From Sanderia malayensis (taxonomy: Eukaryota > Cnidaria > Scyphozoa > Semaeostomeae > Pelagiidae): a stretch of DNA of 64,000 nucleotides. The notes beneath the pieces are model-generated. The model was not told where the DNA came from. It did no database searches and saw only the letters and a program-made list of their open reading frames with translations. The DNA lies in contig RQOL01000660.1 of the NCBI GenBank assembly GCA_013076295.1, forward strand, positions 3,906,001-3,970,000. Direction: 5' to 3'. Shown in pieces: positions 54,767 through 64,000 of the stretch. The position numbers and the translations under genes are program-made. The first letter of the stretch is position 1, and each line of letters begins with the position of its first letter.

Positions 54767-56056
54767 ATGACAAATATACCAATCAACACGACAATCCTCC
54801 CTCCATGGATATCAAGCACCAATGGCTCCAACAACTTTGTCAAACTGATTACAACGAGCAGCGAAGCTAATAATACACTGATACCTTTGCTTCTAAGCAC
54901 TCGCGGCAGCACATCACATACAACAATGCACCCTCTATACATTGCTCTCTATATTTTTGCAGCCATTCTCATAATGCCGGGGATAATAGGCAATGGTTTG
55001 ATCATAGCTGCCGTTGTCAAACTACGAAGCTTGAAAACACCAACTAATTACATGATTTCGAATTTAGCTGTGGCCGATTTGATCGTGATGTTTGGCATGG
55101 TACTTTTTTTGATCATGGATGCTTTCATGGTCGGTTTGCCGGATAATCTTCATGTTTACTTTTTCCCGTCGATCGACATATTCGTTGCGAGTGCTTCGAT
55201 AATGAGTCTCGCTGCCGTCAGTTTTGATCGTGGGCTGGCCGTGACGAAACCGCTTCACTACGAGCGCTTGTTCTACCGAAAGCGTGCGCTGCACATAATC
55301 ATCGGCATTTGGAGCTACGCTTCGTTCATATTCACTGCCAGCATGCTACGTTGTAAATTCACAGCCGTAGCCTACGCGAATATCGTGTTGACCATTGCGT
55401 ACATATGTGGCTTCGTCATTCCGTTGGTTATCGTTGCAATCGCCTATACCGTCATTCTCATCACGACAGTCCGAGTTATCAAGGTTTCTCGTCAGCTGGA
55501 GTTGTCGGTGAACCGAGCAAGCTCGTTCACTCACCCAAACAACGAGAGGCGACAACGAACGAATCACGTTCAGCTCCGAGAAGCGAAAGTTGCCCTGAAT
55601 TTCATGCTCATTCTCGTACCGTTTCTCGTCGGTTGGGGTTTTTATTTCGGCACGTTCTGGTCCGAACATATCCAGAGCACTTCGATCAATAAATCGCACC
55701 TTTACGAATGGTTTCTATTGGTTATACCGTGGTTCATCAGCAGTGTTAATCCTATTGTTTACATCCTATTCACGAGGCTCCTTCGTCAAGGCTGCAAGAA
55801 GTTGCTTCGCAGGCTAATGGCAAGTCAAGACGACGGACAGCAAAATTCGTCCAGTATTCCCAAGATGTTCTCCTTCGCGAGAAGAAAATCAAGCATGGAT
55901 AGTCAAAGCAAGAGTCTTCTCAGCCTCTTTTGGGCGCGGGCTAAGAGGACGAGCAGTAATACAAGCGAGACCGCCCTCATGTCTCGTTTTGGAGGGCACG
56001 CGAGCAGAGGAGAAGAGATGATAGCAGAATGCTCCGTTGAAAGCACAAGACAGTAA
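54767..56056 (+). CDS. Class A (rhodopsin-family) orphan GPCR, single exon
   Basis: 429 residues, seven hydrophobic segments. An extracellular N-terminus of about 55 residues carries N-glycosylation sites (N7, N19, N35). Family landmarks: GNGLII in TM1 (N76), LAVADL in TM2 (D104), DRG in place of DRY at the end of TM3 (D154-R155-G156), and NPIVY in TM7 (N328-Y332) followed by a basic helix 8 (RQGCKKLLRRL). The TM6 CWxP motif is replaced by VPFLVGWGF. The Cys normally found at the start of TM3 is absent, so the usual TM3-ECL2 disulfide is missing. The C-terminal tail is Ser-rich. The ligand is unknown; intronless, divergent class A receptors are common in cnidarians. AATAAA at 56228 may end the transcript. 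Confidence 0.93.
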   Translation: MTNIPINTTILPPWISSTNGSNNFVKLITTSSEANNTLIPLLLSTRGSTSHTTMHPLYIALYIFAAILIMPGIIGNGLIIAAVVKLRSLKTPTNYMISNLAVADLIVMFGMVLFLIMDAFMVGLPDNLHVYFFPSIDIFVASASIMSLAAVSFDRGLAVTKPLHYERLFYRKRALHIIIGIWSYASFIFTASMLRCKFTAVAYANIVLTIAYICGFVIPLVIVAIAYTVILITTVRVIKVSRQLELSVNRASSFTHPNNERRQRTNHVQLREAKVALNFMLILVPFLVGWGFYFGTFWSEHIQSTSINKSHLYEWFLLVIPWFISSVNPIVYILFTRLLRQGCKKLLRRLMASQDDGQQNSSSIPKMFSFARRKSSMDSQSKSLLSLFWARAKRTSSNTSETALMSRFGGHASRGEEMIAECSVESTRQ

Positions 56057-57125
56057 AAGAGAGGACCTATATACGAAGTGACAGTATGAATATAGTGGAA
56101 TCCCCACCAAGCAAGACTTGAAGGGAATTATCTTACTTTTTTACCCCAAATCAGTTAAAAAAGAACAGATGTTAATATTCGCTAAGCTCGTCGGAAAGGA
56201 GTTTCTTTATCGAAATCAACTATTGTCAATAAATACAAATTATAGTAGTATTATGAAATAGACTGGATTATAGAATGAACAGCTGCTTATACCATTTATC
56301 ATTAGCTGCATAATTTAACATAATTAACGTAATTACTGATTGTAATTTGATTATTGCTTGCATTGCATTCTAACCGACTTAAGCTGATTTCTTCATTTAA
56401 ACATGTATACGTCATAAATAATAGTATTATTGTAAATATTTCATTAAAGAATAGCCAATAACAATAACAAAGTAATAATTATCGTAACCAATGTATTCAA
56501 TGAATAAGATATGGGTGTAGCTGAAGACATGTTAGGTTGTGAATGCTTCTCTTTTACTTATTGGGTTCATTAATATAACTTAAAAATTGAATTGCAGATA
56601 AATCCTGAAATCCAGAAACGCGTTTTTTATTCATCTTATGATTTTGTATTTCCATGCAAAGTAAGTGGTTCGAAATGAGCTCCTGATCTCGAACCCATGA
56701 CATCCACTTCAATTGCTTGTCTTTGAAGCTGGCTGAGCGCTTTTGATTGTTTTACCAAATCCACACCCACCTACTTGACAATAGAGCCTAGGTGTCTGGA
56801 CTCCACTGTGGAACTTCGTGATCTTCTAAGCAAGTGGTTGAATGGCCAAGTTCAACAATATGGTCCAATATCTACAAAGGACAAACAACGTGAAAGTTTC
56901 TTTACCATGAAAAGTTCTTCCTACCTCAAAAAAAGACTTCCTGTTTCTAATCACGTTCTGCCTCCCAACCAAGACGAGAATAACAAACAGAACTTCAACA
57001 ACTCGTGGTGGATTTTATATATTTTTTGAACTGTTCTTGCTACAAGCTACATCCCACAGATATTTCGAGCTTGTTTCTTGCAAACAATCGATCTTTACGT
57101 CTAAATTAGCTGCAATTTCCAAGGC
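56057..57125. other. Intergenic region between the GPCR and JmjC genes
   Basis: Contains the GPCR 3' UTR (AATAAA at 56228-56233) and the JmjC promoter and 5' UTR. An 84-codon ORF at 56775-57029 has no recognisable features and is not supported. Confidence 0.6.
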
Positions 57126-60100
57126 ATGAACTGTTTAAAGGTAAGCATTTGTTGCGTTTAATTTTAAAATGCTGGTGGAGTGAAGGCTTTATGGGGCTTT
57201 CCCCACTGCACTACACTACACATCTCTAAAAAGTATAAATTTTAATTTATCTCATTTCCTGAATATTTGTTTGAGTTTGTTTTCATTTTGTGTCATGTAG
57301 TAATGCGTATCTTACTTAAATAGTAAATCATTTTTGTCAACTTACCATTAATGCAAAATATTGTTGAATTTTGCAGGGAAAATTCCAAGTTCTTTGCATA
57401 TTCATGACCATCATTACTTTCTTCCAATTGGTGGCAAGTGAACCAGATGCACATGAAACTGGTCAGACAACAAGCTCATCACAAAAATGTCCTTCAAATG
57501 AGCAAAAGTACAACAAAGAAGCTAACATTGAACTTAGTTTTGACGAAATGTTTAAACGTGGGCACATGAAACCATTTGGCTCACACAAACCACCTGATTA
57601 CTATGCAGATGAACTTCCATTCATGATTTCACCAGATGATTTTTACATGAATTATGTTGTTCCCCATAAACCAGTAGTGTTGAAAGGTTAGTATGTCGCT
57701 CCATCTATTGAATAAACAAGGTTTTTACTTTATTTTTTATTTACTAACCCTGGTAATACTTCATAGTGACAGAAGGGCTTAGGATCTTTGCTTTGTTCAC
57801 ATTCGTGAACTGCCCCCTTCATACAAGAACCCACTTGACACAGATAGAAAAACACTGTGCACTTTTACGAAGTGTTCATCTAAGGCAGAAGACTAAACAT
57901 AGCTAATTATGTTTAACTGTATATGTTGTTTTATCTTATATGTCCTATTGATTCACAATACTTATATATTCATGTGAGCCCTGGTTCATCTCATGTCAGA
58001 ACCAGAGGACACTAGGAACATGTGTTCCTGAAATATTTCAGAAAACTACCTACAGTGCCCTTTATTCTTTGAAGAGGCCCCCATTTATCTCTATTCCTCT
58101 GACTTTGAAATGCTTCTAATATCCCGGTATATATGTTCATACCATGTATTCATTTTCTCAGGAGCTGCAAAAAATTGGCCAGCTTACAAGCTGTGGACTG
58201 ACAGTTATCTGAAAGAAAAATACGGAAATGAAACAGTTCATATGGAAACCAAGGATGATGATAAATACAACATTCCTCCAGCAGAAAATTTGGGTGCATT
58301 TCTTGATAAATATAGAGAAGAAAATAGTACATTGTACCTTGTTGACGAGGTACTTCCCAAGATGCGAGAAGAAATTGTTTTGCCCTTGTGTCTCAGATGT
58401 GAAGAAATTGACAGGTATTTTTTCGTCTCATTTTTGTGGCTAAGTGGAGGAAACACAATGTCAACCATGCATATCGATACTGATGAGAATCTACTATGTG
58501 TCCTCAAGGGACACAAAAGAGTAAGTACACCTTCCTTTATGTTGCACTACTGTCAGAATCTTCTTTTAGAAGGATGACAGTAACTGGTAGATGTAGATAT
58601 TCAATTTATTACATTAGTAACTATGCATTCAAACTCAACTACAACCTGTATATTTCCATATACGTGTACATTAAAGTATATTTCCATATACAGGTTGTAG
58701 CTGAACGTAACTTTAATTTGTTGAACGTCCTTAGGGACGAGAAATGCTTGCGAGTTGAGAAGAGTTTAAGATTTGCCTTATATAGTGAACCATAAGGTGC
58801 ACATACAGTAAAAACCCACATATAAGAACCAATGGATTAAGAACCTTCAGGGTGATATTTATGTTCAAAACAATAGAAGAAACAATAGCCTATTGTCTTC
58901 AGGGAATTTCTTATAACAATCGAGCAAAGTGCCTAACCTTAGTTTTTATTCTTGATTCGGGTACTACAAGCCCTGGAGAGTATTTTAAGCCTTGGATACA
59001 TTTTTGTAAAACAATAGAAATCACGTGATCGATGATGTCATTTCCCCCCGGTCATCAAAATTTTGACCCCCCTATTTTGAAAAATGCTTCCGATAATCTT
59101 ATTTAGCATCGTAATAGGAGCAAAAAGTTCTAAAGGATCAACTTTGTCAGGCTTGTGGATAGCGAGCTATGGCTGTTTGAAGTCCTCGTGACGTCATCAA
59201 AATGGCGGATATATAATTTTCAAATATGCTTAAAGTTACGAATTCCTGATCCTGTTAATGTGTTTTATAGCTTTTTATGAGGTACTTACATGACTGTTCT
59301 GCATATGTTTTATTTTTAAACTATTTTTTTCTAAATTTGTGTTATTTTATTAAGTTTGAAAGGATACATAACCGTGGTCGCAGTCATTACGGCAGCCAAT
59401 CATCCGCAGAATCATCGCTCGAGAAGAAATCGGAAACTTCCCATTCGCTTTCGTCGTCCTTTTCACTGGTGGTCATGTCCGATTCTGTTGTCATCTCTGA
59501 TAATCGCGACGAGGTTCCTCTTTCAATCTCACTCTCTGCTTCGTAGGGACATTTTTCTGTCACAACGGGAATGCAGGCAGTGTCTGTTCTTTTTCTTCGT
59601 TTTCTAAATTTTGTTTTGTTTGAGACTTCTGCATCGCTTATTTCTGCATCTGCATCGCTGTCATAATCTTTACGCTTCTTCTCCCGTTTTCGTTTTTGCG
59701 AAAGGGATGGTGGCAGTTGTTTCCCTGAAAACCATTTGGGCGTCAAGCTGTTGTTCTCATTCCTCCAACCGTTTTCTTCATACGAAATAGCTTCGATATC
59801 TCGAAGGCAGCACCGTTTCCAAATAAACACCTGCAAGTGACATCTTTTGATGGCTTGTACTATTGAGTCGGGATCTGGTGGAATGGAGAGAGATGTTTTC
59901 TCTTTCAACTGTTGGTACAACCTTATTCTTGTTTCAACGTAAACTCGTCATTTTTACCATTGTATACAACAGTTCGAATGAATTCTTGTACGTCGTCTAA
60001 CACCTCCTTATCTAAACTCTTGCCAACACCCAAGTATCGAATCAACTGGCACTTCGACTCATCACTGATCAGTTTCTTTAAAATTCTAGTTTTTCCTGCC

Positions 60101-63100
60101 CTGTAAAAGTATGATGTTGTATCACACCCTGTGACGGCATGAATTGCTGGCAGAGCAGAACAGATGTTTTTGCCAAGGCTTTCGCAAATACTGGCGACGT
60201 CGATAAACTTTTCATGATCATATTTGTACCACCATCTGTGCTTTATTTCCATATATACAAAAGCCCAAATTAAAAGGACCAGAACATCAGTGTCCTTTGA
60301 AACAATGACAACATCTGATTCTTGCAAAATGGCATGGAGCACAAGGCGCGTGTCTGCTTCTTCGTGATTGCATGAATGTAAAAGCGTTGAGTGATTTTTT
60401 TCAATTTGGTATGTTTGTTTTCCTTCGGTGACAATGAAAGGGTATTTTAGATGGATCCTCCCTTCCTCGCTTTGCACAAACTTTGAGATTAGCTTTACAA
60501 GCTCATTTTTATTTTCGCCGTTATGAAGGAACTCGTTCCATCTTACACCCTGTGGCATGTGTTGATCGAAGCCTTCTAGTGTAACCCTGGCGCCCGATGA
60601 TCCACGGTCATTCCTTGTTCCTTTGAATTTTAAAGAAACTGATCAGTGATGAGTCGAAGTGCCAGTTGATTCGATACTTGGGTGTTGGCAAGAGTTTAGA
60701 TAAGGAGGTGTTAGACGACGTACAAGAATTCATTCGAACTGTTGTATACAATGGTAAAAATGACGAGTCTTACGTTGAAACAAGAATAAGGTTGTACCAA
60801 CAGTTGAAAGAGAAAACATCTCTCTCCATTCCACCAGATCCCGACTCAATAGTACAAGCCATCAAAAGATGTCACTTGCAGGTGTTTATTTGGAAACGGT
60901 GCTGCCTTCGAGATATCGAAGCTATTTCGTATGAAGAAAACGGTTGGAGGAATGAGAACAACAGCTTGACGCCCAAATGGTTTTCAGGGAAACAACTGCC
61001 ACCATCCCTTTCGCAAAAACGAAAACGGGAGAAGAAGCGTAAAGATTATGACAGCGATGCAGATGCAGAAATAAGCGATGCAGAAGTCTCAAACAAAACA
61101 AAATTTAGAAAACGAAGAAAAAGAACAGACACTGCCTGCATTCCCGTTGTGACAGAAAAATGTCCCTACGAAGCAGAGAGTGAGATTGAAAGAGGAACCT
61201 CGTCGCGATTATCAGAGATGACAACAGAATCGGACATGACCACCAGTGAAAAGGACGACGAAAGCGAATGGGAAGTTTCCGATTTCTTCTCGAGCGATGA
61301 TTCTGCGGATGATTGGCTGCCGTAATGACTGCGACCACGGTTATGTATCCTTTCAAACTTTAAAAAAATAACACAAATTTAGAAAAAGATAGTTTAAAAA
61401 TAAAACATATGCAGAACAGTCATGTAAGTACCTCATAAAAAGCTATAAAACACATTAACAGGATCAGGAATTCGTAACTTTAAGCATATTTGAAAATTAT
61501 ATATCCGCCATTTTGATGACGTCACGAGGACTTCAAACAGCCATAGCTCGCTATCCACAAGCCTGACAAAGTTGATCCTTTAGAACTTTTTGCTCCTATT
61601 ACGATGCTAAATAAGATTATCGGAAGCATTTTTCAAAATAGGGGGGTCAAAATTTTGATGACCGGGGGGAAATGACATCATCGATCACGTGATTTCTATT
61701 GTTTTACAAAAATGTATCCAAGGCTTAAAATACTCTCCAGGGCTTGTAGTATCCGAATCAAGAATAAAAACTAAGGTTAGGCACTTTGCTCGATTGTTAT
61801 AAGAAATTCCCTGTCTAATAGCCTGCATGGAAATATACAGGTTCTTATATGCGGGATTTTACTGTGTGGTGAATTAAGGTTAGGGACATCAGAGTTTGAT
61901 ACATCAAGGAATTCGATTTAAATGGTATTCAATTCATCAATGTTGAACTAATGTAAAATAATTTCGTGTGCGATAATCTTTTCTAGTCAATTCTTGTCTC
62001 ACCAATCTACTCGAAGTATCTTTACGCTGACGACTCTCGCGTAAAGGGCGTTTGTGACGTCAACACAAGTGCTGTCGATTTGGAGAAGTTCCCGGATGTG
62101 ACTAAGATTAAGTATTGGGTCGCCAATGCCGGTGAAGGAGATTGCGTGTACATACCTCAAATGTGGTGGCATCACGTTTACTCTAGGTAAGACCAATTGT
62201 GTTTAATCTTGATGTAATGACCCCTTGTTCCCTTCTCTCGTTAATACTTTTTATGTAAGGGTATAACGGCTAGGGGAATGTCTCCAGATTGCACCATATT
62301 TGAGGAAATTTCTTTCAGTGGTACAGCTTTTGCGACGTTGATGTTATTGTAGCAAGTCTAAATTAAAATAATATTATTAGTGCCTGGATTTTTTGTTTTC
62401 TTGTTTTGAAGGAAAGAGAGACAATTGGCAGTGGCTTTATGGTGGAAATCGAAGCCATTTTGGAAGGAGGTTCTCAATAAAGAAGGCAAAAAGAAAGTTA
62501 AAAAGTTCACAAAAGAAGAAAGTAGGACTCGACTTTAGTATTTTGTAGGAATTCGCTCTGTATAGCGCGGTCTCGATGAAAGTCGAACAAGCAGGGAATA
62601 TTAGAAAATTGTTCGAGTTATAACGTCTGAACTCGAACCAATTTCTCGTTCCCCTGCTTGTTCAGCTTATCGAGGTGCAAATGTATTTTTTTCTATATAA
62701 GTGATTTTTGAACCTCACCATCATCCATCAACCATCAGTCATTGCCATGATTTTCATGACTTTCAACTCTGGTTCCATCTGCTACATGTATAACAATGAA
62801 CGTCCTTGTGGTTGATTCTGCTCGAGTATGGACCTCCGAAGGTGCATGCTCGTTGCTTGTTAAACTTATTGGCAAATTGTTTGCTCCTGGGGTGTGCCTT
62901 TCCTACAGCTATGATCAGAATATATTAGGTGTCATACATACTGGGGACTCGCTGACTATAAGTCCTTTTCCACTATGGATGGCACGTAATTACTCTTGTT
63001 GTTTTAATCAATAAAGAAAAACGTCCTTGTAGGAGCAGCCAAAAGGCCATATTCATATTCCGACACACTGATTGATTACGAGGAATGGGTGAAGGAAGTC

Positions 63101-63943
63101 GCACCCAAAACACCACGCATAGCATGCAGAGAGCAACAAGTTCTCATGAGCAAGTACAATTGGGAAACTGACAAATACGAAAATGCACCAACTACTTTGG
63201 GCGATGGAGGGAATGAAGAAGAGGTAGATACAACAACAATCGAATTTTGATAGAGTAACCCCACCCCCTGGGGTTGCGGTTGTGGGATTATTTTCTAATT
63301 CAGCTTTATTTTCCGATGGAGCTGGCTACCAGGTGCCATTTAAACGTCTTCGTAATATGATTTATTCTCAAAGCAAGTTTTTGGAGGGAGGGGGTTGTTT
63401 TTCCACCCCCAGGGCCCAGGGGCATGTTATTTCTCTGACTAGGGTCCGTAATTTCTCTCCTCAAAACTTTTGTTCTGAAGCATGCTTAACAGATATCACA
63501 ATCAGAGCTAACAGAAAACGTTAGACACACCAAAATATTTGGTAACTCTCTTGTCCAAGCTTCGTCTAAGCTTATATAGCCTATTGCGCGATGAAGCCTT
63601 TTTATGCTGCTAATTTAAATGCTTATCTCTTTCCAACCATCCTCAGAATTTGGCAGAAGAAATCACTGATGATGTCTCCAAAGTTAAGGAAGCCTTGAAG
63701 AAAAAGTCGGAAGCTGGAGAAAATTTTTGCTCGTTCAGTAAATTGAACAAACAAAGCCCTTGTTATTTTGAACGCTGCTATACGTTTGGCGAAGAGGATT
63801 TTGCCTGTCTCAAATATATTTTGGATTATTGTGGAAGATATGATGACAGAGGTTGTGTTATAAACAAACCTCATCTTTTGAATAAAAAAGAGTTTGGAGA
63901 GATGGAAGAACTAGCTAATGCACCTTCCCTGTTCAAGAATTAA
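57126..63943 (+). CDS. Secreted or ER JmjC/cupin_8 2-oxoglutarate dioxygenase, 7 exons
   Basis: Exons 57126-57140, 57377-57686, 58162-58520, 61987-62186, 62412-62521, 63033-63223 and 63647-63943 join in one frame to 493 residues. The start MNCLK is split from the hydrophobic core (FQVLCIFMTIITFFQLVA), together a signal peptide. JmjC landmarks: HID (H212, D214) within MSTMHIDTDENLLCVLKGHK, a candidate 2-oxoglutarate lysine in GHKR, and the second iron ligand in GDCVYIPQMWWHHV (H290). All three metal ligands are therefore present and activity is expected. It resembles the small JmjC hydroxylases (HSPBAP1, TYW5 and JMJD8-type) rather than histone demethylases. The C-terminal 150 residues are Lys-rich, then carry six cysteines (CSFSKLNKQSPCYFERC, CLKYILDYCG, GC), and are unrecognised. 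The substrate is unknown. Introns at 57687, 62522 and 63224 hold nothing notable. Confidence 0.88.
59387..60558 (-). pseudogene. Transposon-associated protein, left copy, frameshifted
   Basis: Minus-strand ORFs of 211 and 177 codons, separated by a one-base deletion near 59943: ACGAGTTTACG here, ACGAGTCTTACG in the right copy. Motifs CNHEEADTRLVLHA, VVIVSKDTDVLVLL and AIHAVTGCDTTSYF belong to a protein type I know as a high-copy, probably transposon-linked family in invertebrate genomes, with acidic residues arranged as in PIN/FEN-like nucleases. That last link is inference. The C-terminus is Ser/Asp/Glu-rich with a basic patch (KRKREKKRK). Confidence 0.65.
60666..61325 (+). pseudogene. Transposon-associated protein, right copy, 5'-truncated
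   Basis: 219 codons identical in most of their length to the C-terminal part of the left copy. The frame is intact across the site broken on the left. It lacks the HEEADTR and DTD region because the arm begins at about 60627. It ends SSDDSADDWLP like the left copy. Confidence 0.65.
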
Positions 63944-64000
63944 AGTCAAATTAGTAAAAACATTCATCACTGTTCATACACGTTTTTTATAAGAAACTTG

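Larger units (their letters stand above)
58806..61864. mobile_element. Palindromic DNA-transposon relic in JmjC intron 3
   Basis: Ends CAGTAAAAACCCACATATAA and TTATATGCGGGATTTTACTG are inverted repeats of the family seen at 26103 and 7067. TA flanks the left end, and TG, probably decayed TA, flanks the right. Inside, two arms (about 58900-60085 and 60627-61813) are inverted copies of each other, each encoding the C-terminal part of the same protein, running outward. The 540-bp centre (60086-60626) holds the N-terminal part of the left copy only. The intron is on the plus strand of the JmjC gene. Confidence 0.75.

Noticed and set aside
56775..57029. 84-codon ORF between the GPCR and the JmjC gene
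   Set aside because: Low-complexity composition, no domain, no splice signals linking it to the JmjC gene.

Overview
Eukaryotic (metazoan) DNA, AT-rich, with multi-exon genes, GT-AG introns, AATAAA signals, microsatellites and many DNA-transposon remnants. The modular extracellular protein with TSP1, F-type lectin, EGF, CCP, HYR and Ig units, the divergent class A GPCR, and the LINE and MITE types suggest an early-branching animal, most likely a cnidarian. The species cannot be fixed from the sequence alone.

Layout. Positions 290-20380 and 24833-50097 are two head-to-tail copies (about 29.6 kb apart) of one large secreted mosaic protein gene. Copy 2 is complete: I could follow 45 exons in a single unbroken frame, giving 2548 residues from signal peptide to stop. 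Copy 1 enters at its eighth exon, because its 5' part lies left of the window. It has a one-base deletion near 11636 that stops translation before the C-terminal modules. Between the copies is a large palindrome (21518-25049). Its right arm holds the promoter and signal-peptide exon of copy 2; its left arm holds an inverted duplicate of both. A possible extra exon pair lies downstream of copy 2 (51631-51706 and 52680-53097). A single-exon class A GPCR follows (54767-56056), then a seven-exon secreted or ER JmjC/cupin_8 dioxygenase gene (57126-63943). The largest intron of that gene carries a palindromic DNA-transposon relic.

Protein logic. Copy 2 reads: signal peptide, five TSP1 repeats, a long region I do not recognise (about residues 313-1350), a beta-trefoil-like region, an F-type (fucose-binding) lectin domain, four EGF, two CCP/sushi, two HYR, a cysteine-rich pair, two TNFR/ephrin-receptor-like cysteine modules, and one Ig domain. 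No transmembrane anchor is visible. The modules point to binding of glycans or matrix outside the cell. Buried in the unknown region is a short Lys/Arg-rich, probably amphipathic helical segment ending in a polybasic RRRR-S site. It has changed almost only by amino-acid replacements between the two copies, while neighbouring exons are nearly invariant. This is the most striking signal in the window.

Because copies 1 and 2 are so alike, many insertions can be dated by their empty sites in the other copy: a hAT-like element with an 8-bp TSD, a Tc1/mariner-like foldback element with a TA TSD, a 5'-truncated LINE, and an interstitial TTAGGG tract. The alternative that the copies are two haplotypes joined by assembly has to be kept in mind.
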